A stretch of DNA of 36,934 nucleotides. Origin: Saprospiraceae bacterium. GTDB taxonomy: Bacteria > Bacteroidota > Bacteroidia > Chitinophagales > Saprospiraceae. The notes under the pieces are model-generated. The model saw only the letters and a list, made by a program, of their open reading frames with translations, was not told where the DNA came from and searched no databases. The stretch is from assembly GCA_029212405.1 (NCBI GenBank), contig JARGNR010000042.1, forward strand, positions 19,057 through 55,990, given 5' to 3'. Positions 1 through 9,266 of the stretch are shown here, one piece after another. The position numbers and the translations under genes are program-made. How positions within the stretch are numbered: position 1 is the stretch's first letter; every line of letters starts with the position of its first letter.

Positions 1-29
1 AAACAGAAAAAAGTATCAAATAATTTGAA

Positions 30-707
30 TTAATCCTTTTCAAGTATATCCAAAAGTCTCCCCACATTTTCGCTCTGATACTGCAAAGGTTGCAAAGATT
101 CAAGCATTTCCATGGCTTTGATATTTTCTCCTTTCTGGATATAAGTAAGTGCACTAATCCACAATGCCTCGCTTAAAAATTCACTCTTTGATCCTATGGA
201 TGGAGCGACCAAGGCCTGAATTCTAGAATAATTATTATCGTGTGTTTTAAATAAGGAAACAGCTAGGAAAAATGAATCGGCTTGGGTCATTTTTCCTTCT
301 TTTTGTGTCAATAATTCAATAGCGGAAGTATAATTTTTAATGGAAAGAGCGTCATTGATTTTGCGATCAAGATTTTGACTTACGGTCTCATTTCCTCTTG
401 AGATTTCTGGAGCTTCAAAGGAGGTTTGTTCAACTAAATTCGCGGCGACTATTTGAATATTATCTTGCTTATTCAAAAATATAAATCCGAGGGCAATTCC
501 AATTAGTATAATAGCCGCTACTGAAGTGATCCCCAAAATTCGAGACCTCAAAGGAATGACTTTAGATTCAGTTTTTATAGGCTCATCAGAAGCAGAAAAT
601 AATTTCTGAAAGTGATTCTTCAGCTTTCTATCTTTACTTTGTTGAATCAGAAATTCCATAGCCTCATCTTCACTCTCAAAATTTGTATTTTTATCTTCTG
701 TACTCAT
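30..707 (-). CDS. Single-pass membrane protein paired with ECF sigma factor
   Basis: The 225-residue product has a charged cytoplasmic-looking N-terminus (about 1-55), one hydrophobic segment at about 57-78 (ILGITSVAAIILIGIALGF) and a helical C-terminal part (about 110-225) that reads like one or two degenerate TPR units. It starts 12 bases after the stop of the sigma-factor gene and is surely cotranscribed with it. Membrane proteins next to ECF sigma genes are often anti-sigma factors, but I see no zinc-binding HxxxCxxC anti-sigma motif, so that role is an inference from position. The C-terminal TPR-like part could be a periplasmic protein-binding arm. Across the divergent promoter region lie a T9SS surface protein and a TPR-CHAT protein, which may belong to the same regulon. 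I do not recognise a named family. Confidence 0.8.
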   Translation of the reverse strand: MSTEDKNTNFESEDEAMEFLIQQSKDRKLKNHFQKLFSASDEPIKTESKVIPLRSRILGITSVAAIILIGIALGFIFLNKQDNIQIVAANLVEQTSFEAPEISRGNETVSQNLDRKINDALSIKNYTSAIELLTQKEGKMTQADSFFLAVSLFKTHDNNYSRIQALVAPSIGSKSEFLSEALWISALTYIQKGENIKAMEMLESLQPLQYQSENVGRLLDILEKD

Positions 708-719
708 GATTTAGAATTT

Positions 720-1343
720 TTAAAAACGATAATTTGTTTTTAATAATTGTTCCTTAAAAATCGATTTTAGTTTTTCCAACATTCTTTGCTTTCGCTTTCT
801 TAATGTAGGATATGAAATATTCCTAGTTTCAGCCATTTTATGCAAATCGTTCTCTTCAAAGTATATTGCCTTTAATAATGTACGATTTTCTTCATCTAGT
901 CGCTCCATAGCTATATCCAGCACATCTAAAAAATCATCTTCATTCTTTTTATACTCATCATCACTTGTAAAATAACTCATCGCATCTTCTAGTCTATTTT
1001 TGTGTTTTTTGGAATCCAGATAGATATTAGATGCCATTCTTGTATAGAGATAATTAAGGTTTCCATATTTAATTTTATCCTTAAGAATTTTGGTTCTAAA
1101 CTTTAACATGGTATCCATGCAAACATCGTATGCTGTTCCGTAGGTAATCTTAAATTTGGCTTGCAAAAACGCAATACAAGGACCAAAATGAACTTGAGAA
1201 AGCAGCACAAAAAATGATTCATCACCCTTTTTTGTTTTTTCTACATAATCTTCAAACTCTTGTTGGTTTAATCCAAAATTATTTTTCACACTATAGGTCT
1301 TGATAGGTTTTCTTTTTGGGGTGACCAAGATAGATGAGTGCAT
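720..1343 (-). CDS. ECF-type RNA polymerase sigma factor
   Basis: This 207-residue protein has the two-domain layout of a sigma-70 family ECF factor. The sigma-2 part spans about residues 45-120 and includes YLYTRMASNIYLDSKK, which resembles the DNA-melting helix region. The sigma-4 part spans about 135-198, with DEENRTLLKAIYFEE followed by a helix-turn-helix (HKMAETRNISYPTLRKRKQRMLEKL). ECF factors direct RNA polymerase to a small set of promoters, usually released by a partner protein. The likely partner is the membrane protein encoded immediately downstream. The gene diverges from a T9SS protein/CHAT pair across 505 bases. The sigma-2 part is diverged from well-known groups, so the exact ECF group is not assigned. 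Confidence 0.85.
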   Translation of the reverse strand: MHSSILVTPKRKPIKTYSVKNNFGLNQQEFEDYVEKTKKGDESFFVLLSQVHFGPCIAFLQAKFKITYGTAYDVCMDTMLKFRTKILKDKIKYGNLNYLYTRMASNIYLDSKKHKNRLEDAMSYFTSDDEYKKNEDDFLDVLDIAMERLDEENRTLLKAIYFEENDLHKMAETRNISYPTLRKRKQRMLEKLKSIFKEQLLKTNYRF

Positions 1344-1848
1344 ATATAAGTAACTTTAATTTCCATCTATATAACTTTATTGAAGCGTCGATGTGACATA
1401 TCTCACCTTGTAAAAGTAGAAATAAATATATTCTTTAAATATTTTTTTTCTGCACTATGCTGTTTGTTAGATTCAAATTTATAACCTATCAAAAAAATAA
1501 TTGTGAATAATTGTCACACCACCTTTATTCAAAAGTTATATAGTTGGAAATTGATACAAATACTTATGACTGACCATTATTTTTTATTAGAGAATTCGTT
1601 TAGAAATCGCTTTCTTATTCCCAGCTACACACACCTTACAACTTTTCAATTGCTTTATATATTTGTCTTACGGGCAGACATCAAATTTATTTCAAAGAGT
1701 TCTTCTGAAAATTTATTTTATGCTTTGAATCCTCTCAACCATACTACTAATTCTTTGTATTAAAATATCTTTGCATACTTTCGAAATCTACAATCTTTCA
1801 GTCTTAGTTTGAAATCATTTCCAATTTGCAAACTAAAAATAAACAAAA
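1344..1848. other. Divergent intergenic region, probable two-way promoter area
   Basis: These 505 very AT-rich bases separate the sigma operon (minus) from the T9SS/CHAT genes (plus). A TAnnTTTG match (TATCTTTG) lies at 1766-1773 for the plus strand, about 75 bases before the start at 1849; no TTTG sits at the usual distance, the nearest being 1724-1727. On the minus strand TAAATTTG (1474-1481) matches the same element, again without a good partner. An 86-codon open frame at 1503-1763 has biased low-complexity composition and no recognisable features; I regard it as non-coding. Confidence 0.4.
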
Positions 1849-3456
1849 ATGAAATTTTTAACATCCGCTATTTTATCTCTTTTCTTTTGTACAGTTGGAA
1901 GTACACAAGTAAATGTAAGCACCTTAAGTCAAGGGCACTTTCAGTACAACTCCCAACTTCAAAGAAGTAGTTTACACTTTTTTCTTTTTGATGACGGATA
2001 TCATAGCTTTGAAAGTGACCCCAATCACAGTTATAGTCCATTGTATGCACCTTATAATGTAAAGGTGTACACCGACGACCCCTATGATACTAGTGCTCCA
2101 GATTCTTTATTGATTCATACCGTTAACGCTGGAGACCCGAGTCCAATAACTCCTTTTTATCAAACTGAAAATAAAGTCCAACTAACGGAAAGTTGGAATT
2201 TGATGAATGATCGAGAAAACTATTATGTGCTGATGTTTCAAAATATTGAAAGTAATGCGCCAATAGACGGTTGTGTAGAGTTTCATTTTAAGGATTCCAA
2301 TACAAATGTGACAACCAGTACAATTAAAAACAATAGTTTTCGATCATGGACAGACCCATTGAGTCAGACATTGCTTCCATCGGATTATCCTTCTGAATAT
2401 ACCCATAAATATAAATGGACGTTTACAGATTTGGAATATGGCGAACAACGATTTATATATATTCCTGCTCATTGTATCGGATTGCCATTAGACCTCATAG
2501 AGACTAGAGCAGTGATGAAAGTAAATAACTGTAATAATACATTTCCAGGTGAAAGTACACCTGATGGAAGTCTGCCTGGGGTTAATCTGAGCCCTCTTTA
2601 CACATTATCATTGAGAGTGAGTTCTTTTCCTCATGACCCTAATTGTATTATTGTTGACCCAGGTTGTCTTTCTGAATCACCTATCATTGAGACCGTACGG
2701 TATAAAGTATATTTTCAAAATGATGGCACAGGCCCAGCTGAATATGTTAACATAAAGTATGAATTTGATGCTCCAATTGTAAATGTCACCTTAGTAGATG
2801 CTAGTCATACCTGTGACCTCAGTTGGACAATTCCTTCTGATGATTTCAGTATTCCTGAACCCTTAATTATCAATTATTGGGATATTAATTTACCAGGAAC
2901 GGGACAAGATCCTTCACCAGAGTATGAGGATACATATGGATGGTTTGAAATTGATGTTTGCTACGACTTGAAAGTATTTTCTGTACTTCAACAGGAATGT
3001 GTTAATACCACAGCGCATATCTTATTCCCTTTACAAGATCCCGTTTTGGCAGAAAATGAACTTTGCAAAAAACACCAATTTACACCTCTAACAATACCAA
3101 TCAATTGTTATGATTCCAATTATACTTGTTCTCCCAAGTATTTAACTACTCAAGAGATTTATGTTGAACAAGATGATGAGGATTTGAAACCCACCAATAC
3201 CAATAATTTATCTATTGTAGATCCGGTTGTTTATCCAAATCCTACCCAAGATAAATTGAGAATCGAACATGTAGATTTTAGGCAAATTGATGCAATTAAA
3301 ATCTACAATACACAAAGTCAGTTGGTGAAACAAATTACTTCTTCCGATTTTAAGAATTCAGCCATAATTGATGTCTCTGAATTTGAATCTGGAGTTTACT
3401 ATATTGTCATCCAAGAAAAAGAGATGTTTAAATCCGTCAAATTTGTCAAAATTTAG
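1849..3456 (+). CDS. T9SS-exported surface protein with C-terminal sorting domain
   Basis: The 535-residue product begins with a signal peptide (about 1-19, MKFLTSAILSLFFCTVGSTQ). A middle domain at about 245-390 (DPNCIIVDPGC..., then RYKVYFQNDGTGPAEYVNIKY) resembles the DUF7619/DUF11-like beta-sandwich found in Bacteroidota surface proteins. The last 75 residues (from VVYPNPTQDKLRIE through SGVYYIVIQ to FVKI) form a type A T9SS sorting domain, so the protein should cross the outer membrane by T9SS and be attached to the surface or released. Residues 20-240 are unassigned but rich in aromatic and acidic residues. The CHAT gene starts at or just before its stop, which implies cotranscription. 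A substrate or ligand cannot be named. Confidence 0.88.
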   Translation: MKFLTSAILSLFFCTVGSTQVNVSTLSQGHFQYNSQLQRSSLHFFLFDDGYHSFESDPNHSYSPLYAPYNVKVYTDDPYDTSAPDSLLIHTVNAGDPSPITPFYQTENKVQLTESWNLMNDRENYYVLMFQNIESNAPIDGCVEFHFKDSNTNVTTSTIKNNSFRSWTDPLSQTLLPSDYPSEYTHKYKWTFTDLEYGEQRFIYIPAHCIGLPLDLIETRAVMKVNNCNNTFPGESTPDGSLPGVNLSPLYTLSLRVSSFPHDPNCIIVDPGCLSESPIIETVRYKVYFQNDGTGPAEYVNIKYEFDAPIVNVTLVDASHTCDLSWTIPSDDFSIPEPLIINYWDINLPGTGQDPSPEYEDTYGWFEIDVCYDLKVFSVLQQECVNTTAHILFPLQDPVLAENELCKKHQFTPLTIPINCYDSNYTCSPKYLTTQEIYVEQDDEDLKPTNTNNLSIVDPVVYPNPTQDKLRIEHVDFRQIDAIKIYNTQSQLVKQITSSDFKNSAIIDVSEFESGVYYIVIQEKEMFKSVKFVKI

Positions 3457-6298
3457 ATCAAATAACATAAAAAACAGAAGGTTGATTACCCCTTGGTTGG
3501 TGGTAATCGGCCTTTTCTTTGTTTTGAATCTTAGCCTGCGAGCCCAAGACAGCACTTCATTGGAAATAATGAGGGAAGCTGTGCGCTACCACAAAGATGG
3601 TGAGCTGGAAGAAGCCCGAACCTTGTATAAAAGTGTCATTTCAGAATTTTCACAAACAAAATCGTGGAAAGAATGGGATACTTGTTACTTAGGGATTTGG
3701 AGGACGTCGTTTCATTTGAATGATAAAAAAGCATTTTCCAACTTATTGCCACAATACATAGAGTCCCTTCCTGAAGAGAAATTTCTCCTACGAGGAATAG
3801 CATATGGTAGAAATGCCTATGCATTACAGTTACTTGGGGAGGTATACGAATCGTATAAGACCCTCATAACTGGGCTTTCTACCATTAATAATGTAAAGGA
3901 CAGTATTAAGACTCGTGATGAGATTAAATGGAAAGTTTTCTTTTATAAAAAATTAAGCAATGTAAATAGTCAATTAGGGGATCAGGTCACCGCAATTAAA
4001 TATGCTGAAGAAGGATTGAACTTTGCACAAAGTCTAAATGACTCATCCAATTCTAAAGATTTTTCTTTGCTTTTGGGCATCTATGAATTTAACAACCAAC
4101 AAGTTGAGAAAGCGCTTTCTCATTATAGAAATGTTGAAGAAAACTATCAGCCAGATGTATATCTTCATCAATATTTTGCAGAAGCATATTTGACAATCGA
4201 CCGTTTGGATTCTGTTAAAAAGCACCTTGATCTAGCTCAAGAGTATTTAACATCCACCAAGGGCTCTAAAGCCTATTTTAATCAAATATCCTATTGGTCT
4301 CAATATTATTTCAAAATGGGACAACCCCAAAAAGGATTTGAACTAAGGGAACTTCAAATTGATTCTTTGAGAAAGTTAAAGAACCATAGATTTTTCCTGA
4401 GAGAATTAACCACACATGCCCAGAACCATTTTGAATATGGGAATGACGAGAAAAGTATGCGTTTTGCACAAGAAGTATTGAAAAAACATTACGTAGAGAT
4501 CGATTCTCTGGATATTATGGATAGACCCTTACTAAATGAAGGCCTTCCTGATATTCATATCATTAAAGCGTTATACTTAAAAGCTCAGTATTTTACTAAA
4601 AAGTACAAGCTAGAAAATGATGCCCAATATCTCGAAGAAGCTATCTTTTACTATGAAACCTTATTGACTCTTTTTGATCGATTAAAATCCACTTACAATT
4701 CTTCCCGTTCACAATACCAATTGAGTGAATATTCGCAAACCATATATTCTAAAGCAATCCTATTTTTCTCAGACTTATATCAAAAAGCACATGACATTGC
4801 TTACTTTGAAAAAGCATTTCAGCTTGCTCAGGGAGCCAATGCATTTGTATTAAAAAATTCAGTGGATGAACGAAAAAGATTTGAACTCGCTGAAGTACCA
4901 AAAGACTCTATAAATAAATACTTTTATCTCAAATCCTTGGCTACTCAAAATAATTCTGAAGACAAAGGAATTCAACACCTAGATGTATTTAATACATACA
5001 AGTCAACCTTGTTCAATCTGTATCCTACCCTTATCAACTATGAAAACAATCAAACTGTCGAATTGCAAACCCTCCAGCAATCGTTAAAACCAAAAGATCT
5101 TCTTATTAAATATTTTTATACAGGAAGTGAATTTGTGCGATTTACCATATCCAACAAGCAAATCGCACTTGATCAAATTCCCTTTTCAGAAACATTCACT
5201 GAACTCACCAAAGAAATCCAATTTATTATTTCTAATAACAAAAACTGGAATGAAGCAAAATACGCTGAAGTAAGCAAAAAATTATACGATCGAATTATCG
5301 GAGATGTGCTTGAAAATGAAATTGCATCCTCAAAAAGTCACTTGATTATTGCTCCGGATGGTCCGCTGAAAAATTTATCATTCAGTTCCTTGATTACTTC
5401 TGAAGTTGATCATGTAATCCAAACCAATGACTATCTTTTATATAATTACGAAGTAAGTTATGTCTATTATTGTGCTCAATTAAATACGGAAACAAAAGCA
5501 ACAAAAAACAGCAAGGAATTCATTGGGTTTGGTCTAGAATATTCAGATACCTCATTAGATCAGATAATTGACACATATATGCAAATCCGATCTGCTTCAA
5601 ATAATGATCGGCTCATTTCAATTTCCCAATTAAAGTATGCCGTTAAGGAAGTTCGTAATATTTCTAAAATTTTAAACGGAGATATTCTCCTAAATGATCA
5701 AGTGCTCAAAGCAACGGTATTATCAACTATTCAAGACTATGACATAGCACATTTTTCTGCGCATGCATTTGTGAATGAAAATGATTACTTAAACTCTTTT
5801 ATAGTACTTAATAGAGATGATAAAGGAGATTACCAACTTACATACAGGGACATCATAAATCTCAATTTAGATTCCAAAATGGTAGTTTTGAGTGCGTGTC
5901 AAACTGGATCAGGTACGGATATGACAGGAGAAGGTTTAATGAGCCTATCTAGAGCTTTCATCCAAAGTGGATGTAATTCTTCTATTGGCTCTTATTGGAA
6001 TGCTTCGGACAAATCTACTATGGAATTAATGCAGCTGTTTTATACCAATATTACTCAAGGGATGTCCAAGTCAGCTGCGTTGAGAAATGCTCAACTCACG
6101 TTTTTAAATGAAAGGACAATTCAATCTCCAAGAAATCGGCTACCATTCTATTGGAGTTCATGGGCGATATATGGAGAAACAGCACCAATAGTCAAAAAAT
6201 CCTATATTGATTATTTATCTACTATTACGCTTTTACTCGTAGGTATCTTATTATTCGTTAGTTTCGTTTATCGTAAAAAGATGCTTAATCCAACTTAG
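3368..6298 (+). CDS. TPR-CHAT caspase-like protease, membrane anchored
   Basis: A signal or anchor segment (TPWLVVIGLFFVLNLSLRAQ) is followed by TPR-type helical repeats (about 70-480) and a C-terminal CHAT domain (about 640-935). The CHAT motifs are intact: HFSAHA with the likely catalytic His799 and LSACQTGSG with Cys844, numbered from the ATG at 3368. A hydrophobic segment near the C-terminus (YLSTITLLLVGILLFVSFVY) precedes a basic RKK tail, so the TPR and CHAT parts are probably periplasmic. CHAT proteins are caspase-like peptidases relayed by TPR partners. The start is uncertain: the ATG at 3368 overlaps the upstream gene by 89 bases and puts the hydrophobic stretch 40 residues in; TTG at 3443 or 3482 would give a normal signal peptide. 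Overlap or abutment with the T9SS gene suggests an operon. The target is unknown. Confidence 0.88.
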   Translation: MMSLNLNLEFTILSSKKKRCLNPSNLSKFRSNNIKNRRLITPWLVVIGLFFVLNLSLRAQDSTSLEIMREAVRYHKDGELEEARTLYKSVISEFSQTKSWKEWDTCYLGIWRTSFHLNDKKAFSNLLPQYIESLPEEKFLLRGIAYGRNAYALQLLGEVYESYKTLITGLSTINNVKDSIKTRDEIKWKVFFYKKLSNVNSQLGDQVTAIKYAEEGLNFAQSLNDSSNSKDFSLLLGIYEFNNQQVEKALSHYRNVEENYQPDVYLHQYFAEAYLTIDRLDSVKKHLDLAQEYLTSTKGSKAYFNQISYWSQYYFKMGQPQKGFELRELQIDSLRKLKNHRFFLRELTTHAQNHFEYGNDEKSMRFAQEVLKKHYVEIDSLDIMDRPLLNEGLPDIHIIKALYLKAQYFTKKYKLENDAQYLEEAIFYYETLLTLFDRLKSTYNSSRSQYQLSEYSQTIYSKAILFFSDLYQKAHDIAYFEKAFQLAQGANAFVLKNSVDERKRFELAEVPKDSINKYFYLKSLATQNNSEDKGIQHLDVFNTYKSTLFNLYPTLINYENNQTVELQTLQQSLKPKDLLIKYFYTGSEFVRFTISNKQIALDQIPFSETFTELTKEIQFIISNNKNWNEAKYAEVSKKLYDRIIGDVLENEIASSKSHLIIAPDGPLKNLSFSSLITSEVDHVIQTNDYLLYNYEVSYVYYCAQLNTETKATKNSKEFIGFGLEYSDTSLDQIIDTYMQIRSASNNDRLISISQLKYAVKEVRNISKILNGDILLNDQVLKATVLSTIQDYDIAHFSAHAFVNENDYLNSFIVLNRDDKGDYQLTYRDIINLNLDSKMVVLSACQTGSGTDMTGEGLMSLSRAFIQSGCNSSIGSYWNASDKSTMELMQLFYTNITQGMSKSAALRNAQLTFLNERTIQSPRNRLPFYWSSWAIYGETAPIVKKSYIDYLSTITLLLVGILLFVSFVYRKKMLNPT

Positions 6299-6309
6299 AA
6301 TCATACTAT

Positions 6310-6807
6310 TTACACTTTTATTCTTTCATATTTTCTGAACACATATGGATGTTCATTCTTTTCATCTGGTTCATGCTTTTCTTCTGAAACCAACTTCCAT
6401 TGATTTTCATCCAATTCTGGAAAGAACACATCTCCATCCACGTTAAGGTCTACCTGAGTTAAATATAAGGTATCCCAAAGATCTTTTGTTTGATTGTAAA
6501 TCGTACCTCCTCCTATAACCATGACCTCTTTTTCCCCATTGTCATAGGCAATTTCCAACGCCTCATCGATACTGTGTGCAATCAAACAATTCGAAGCAAT
6601 AAAGTAAGGATCTCGAGTTATGATTACGTTGGTCCGCTTGGGTAAGGGCCGACCAATAGATTCATAACAATTTCTTCCCATCAAAATGTGATGTCCAAGT
6701 GTAATCTTCTTAAAATATTTTAAATCTGCAGGAAGGTACCATGGAATATCATTGTCTTTACCAATGACGTTATTATTTGCAACGGCTACAATACAAGATA
6801 TATTCAT
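6310..6807 (-). CDS. folA: Dihydrofolate reductase
   Basis: The 165-residue protein has normal DHFR length and all hallmarks: N-terminal strand ISCIVAVANNNVIGKDNDIPW, the PADLKYFKK helix with the catalytic acid Asp28, the NADPH-binding MGRNCYESIGRPLPKRTNVIITR stretch and VIGGGTIYNQ. It reduces dihydrofolate to tetrahydrofolate with NADPH in the cytoplasm, supplying thymidylate and purine synthesis. It follows mrdA by 45 bases on the same strand; a TAnnTTTG match (6826-6833, minus strand) just before the start, without a good upstream partner, suggests it may also have its own promoter. It converges with the CHAT gene, 11 bases apart. Confidence 0.96.
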   Translation of the reverse strand: MNISCIVAVANNNVIGKDNDIPWYLPADLKYFKKITLGHHILMGRNCYESIGRPLPKRTNVIITRDPYFIASNCLIAHSIDEALEIAYDNGEKEVMVIGGGTIYNQTKDLWDTLYLTQVDLNVDGDVFFPELDENQWKLVSEEKHEPDEKNEHPYVFRKYERIKV

Positions 6808-6852
6808 TTGCTAAGTTTAGGCGTGCAAAGGTAAGCAGTATTGATGAAAATC

Positions 6853-8733
6853 TTACTGTCTAATCAATTGACTTAATAGATCTTGTTCTGGATTAATCAA
6901 TTTTAGATTGAGCATTCGATCTTCCAGGTATTCCCGTTTTTTTGTAATGGACCCATTTAAATACTTTTCGATCATCAAACTTGCAATTGGAGCAGCTATA
7001 TCTCCTCCAAAACCAGCATTTTCAACGTAGACGGCTAAGGCTATTTTTGGGTTTTCTTTGGGAGCAAATGCAAAAAACACCGAATGATCTCTTCCTCTAT
7101 TCTCAGAGGTGCCCGTTTTACCACACAATTCAATCCCTGGTATGTAAGCCAACTTTCCTGTTCCTAAAGTAGTCACTTTTGACATTCCATCAATGACCGG
7201 ATCAAAATGTTCCGCATCTATTCGTACCCTTTTTGGTATGACAAATTCCTCTTTCAGTTGAAATTCTTCTTTAGCGAATGATTTCACTAGATGAGGGGTA
7301 TAATAATATCCCTTGTTTGCAATTATAGCGGCCAGATTTGCCATTTGAATCGTAGTAAATTCCAATTCACCTTGTCCAATCCCCAGCGATAATATATACG
7401 TTGACCTCCAACCATTTCGAATATGTGAATACAAATTGTCATAAAATGAAGAAGAAGGTAAAAAACCACTGTCTTCTGTATGGTAGTCGATTCCTAGTTC
7501 TTGTCCCAAACCAAATTCATTTAAATAGGAAACCAACGTATCTAATCCCACCCCAGGCGTAGTGTATCCATGTGAATCAATAAACTCTCTCAACAATTGA
7601 TAATAATAGGTATTGCAAGAATGTTGTAATGCGATTGATACATTATAAGGAGTTGGATGCTGATGGCATTTTTGTACATATAGTCCCTTACTATCTACTT
7701 CATACCTACCATCACAATAGATGGTCCGTTTTGGGTGAAGTAAGTTTTTTTGCATGGCAATCAACGAAAATATAGTTTTGAATATGGATCCCGGAGGATA
7801 TTTGGCCATTACGGATCGATCAAACAAGGGTCTATACAAGGTGTCTTGACTCAAGGAATCATAAGAGACCCCTCTATTTCTGTCCAAATTCAGAAGGTTT
7901 GGGTTATAGGAAGGAGAACTCAACATGGTCAAAATTTCTCCTGTTGAGGGTTCCAGTGCTACAATAGAACCCATCTTGTTTTGCATCAAAGCTTCACCAT
8001 ATTTTTGCAAATCCAAGTCTATCGTGCTGATGATATCTGAACCTGAAATAGCAGAAGAGTCTAAACGTCCATCTTCAAAAGATTCTACATATCTACCCAA
8101 ATTATCTTTTAATACATAGCCCACCCCTTTTTGGCCTTTCAATTCGCCTTCATATGTACGTTCAAGTCCTGATCTTCCAATATAGTCCCCTCGAGCATAG
8201 GTATTGTTTTCATCGCTGTTGAGTTCACTTTTGTCCACTTCTCCCAAAAACCCTAGAACATGTGCTATGTTTTCGTGTGGATATGTCCTAATATTCCGTT
8301 CAATTGGATAAAAGCCAGGAAATTTATGTAAGTGCTCTTGAAAGACAGAAAACTGCTCTGGTTTTATTCGAGTCAGAAATGTAAAAGGAATGGATTTGTG
8401 ATATTGAATGTTTTTCCAATCCTTATTTATCTGCTTTATAAATGTTTTTTTGTCAATTCCCAGTAATGAACAAATCTCAACTGTATCTATCTTTTTGGGT
8501 ACATTATTATATATGACATCTATATCGTAAATCGCATTATTACTCACCAACAATTTTCCATTACGATCGTAAATTAATCCTCTAGCAGGGTATTTAATCG
8601 TTTTATCCAATGTAGTTTTTCTTGCTTGCTCTTTATACGTACTGTTAATAATCTGTAGCTGTGCAGTCTTGAACGTCAAGATCAAGGCACAAATACCAAA
8701 AACAAACAATATTACTTTAGATTTATCCGCCAC
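6853..8733 (-). CDS. mrdA: Penicillin-binding protein 2 (elongation transpeptidase)
   Basis: This 626-residue class B penicillin-binding protein cross-links peptidoglycan during cell elongation in the periplasm. One N-terminal membrane anchor (about 7-25) is followed by the pedestal domain (YPARGLIYDRNG, about 48-60; HVLGFLGEV near 158) and the transpeptidase domain from about 250. The three active-site motifs are present: S316-IF-K319, S372-C-N374 and K539-T-G541. Length and order match PBP2 of the Rod system. The start lies 5 bases beyond the mreD stop, so the genes are cotranscribed. The rodA glycosyltransferase gene that usually follows mrdA is absent; folA is next. Confidence 0.95.
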   Translation of the reverse strand: MADKSKVILFVFGICALILTFKTAQLQIINSTYKEQARKTTLDKTIKYPARGLIYDRNGKLLVSNNAIYDIDVIYNNVPKKIDTVEICSLLGIDKKTFIKQINKDWKNIQYHKSIPFTFLTRIKPEQFSVFQEHLHKFPGFYPIERNIRTYPHENIAHVLGFLGEVDKSELNSDENNTYARGDYIGRSGLERTYEGELKGQKGVGYVLKDNLGRYVESFEDGRLDSSAISGSDIISTIDLDLQKYGEALMQNKMGSIVALEPSTGEILTMLSSPSYNPNLLNLDRNRGVSYDSLSQDTLYRPLFDRSVMAKYPPGSIFKTIFSLIAMQKNLLHPKRTIYCDGRYEVDSKGLYVQKCHQHPTPYNVSIALQHSCNTYYYQLLREFIDSHGYTTPGVGLDTLVSYLNEFGLGQELGIDYHTEDSGFLPSSSFYDNLYSHIRNGWRSTYILSLGIGQGELEFTTIQMANLAAIIANKGYYYTPHLVKSFAKEEFQLKEEFVIPKRVRIDAEHFDPVIDGMSKVTTLGTGKLAYIPGIELCGKTGTSENRGRDHSVFFAFAPKENPKIALAVYVENAGFGGDIAAPIASLMIEKYLNGSITKKREYLEDRMLNLKLINPEQDLLSQLIRQ

Positions 8734-8738
8734 TCCGA

Positions 8739-9266
8739 TTATCGTTTGGGTCTGAAAATAAGCAAATACAACATCAATATTATAAATGAAGCAATAAAAC
8801 TAAATATTGTGTTCATGACAATTTCAAAGATATATACAAATGAAAATGCTTCAACACTGAAGTAGTAAAAAAGATGGAGTCCAAGAATGATACTAGAATA
8901 ACTCATAAACCAACTTATTCCCATGGTTTCTATGGTAGGACTATCATTGGTATTGTATCCTTCGTAGGGTTCTAATAAATCCAAGATCAATCCTCTGGCA
9001 TATCCAGTAAAAACACCAGCACTGGCATGAACACCTGGACTATCGTAAAATAGGTCCACAAATATTCCAATTAAGAATCCAAGAAAAATGACCAGCGGTC
9101 TAGGCATTTTTATCGGCAACATTATAATAAACAAGGGATATACGAGGAAGTGAATAAAGGCAAAGTCCCCCCAATTAAATGCTACTCGCTTAAAGATTAG
9201 AACTTGCATAATAGCAAGTAGAAAAAATCGGATACTATTTCTGATTAATGCACTACTCATCTCCAA
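8739..9266 (-). CDS. mreD: Rod shape-determining protein MreD
   Basis: The 175-residue protein is almost entirely hydrophobic, with about five membrane segments (for example FFLLAIMQVLIF, LVYPLFIIMLPI, PLVIFLGFLIGIFVDLFYDSPGVHA, and the C-terminal SFIASFIILMLYLLIF). The loop FVDLFYDSPGVHASAGVFTGYARG is typical of Bacteroidota MreD. It bridges MreC and the elongation synthases in the inner membrane. Its start overlaps the mreC stop by 14 bases, implying translational coupling, and mrdA follows directly. Confidence 0.9.
   Translation of the reverse strand: MEMSSALIRNSIRFFLLAIMQVLIFKRVAFNWGDFAFIHFLVYPLFIIMLPIKMPRPLVIFLGFLIGIFVDLFYDSPGVHASAGVFTGYARGLILDLLEPYEGYNTNDSPTIETMGISWFMSYSSIILGLHLFYYFSVEAFSFVYIFEIVMNTIFSFIASFIILMLYLLIFRPKR

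Noticed and set aside
1503-1763. 86-codon open frame upstream of the T9SS gene
   Set aside because: AT-rich low-complexity translation, no family resemblance, and it occupies a likely divergent promoter region.
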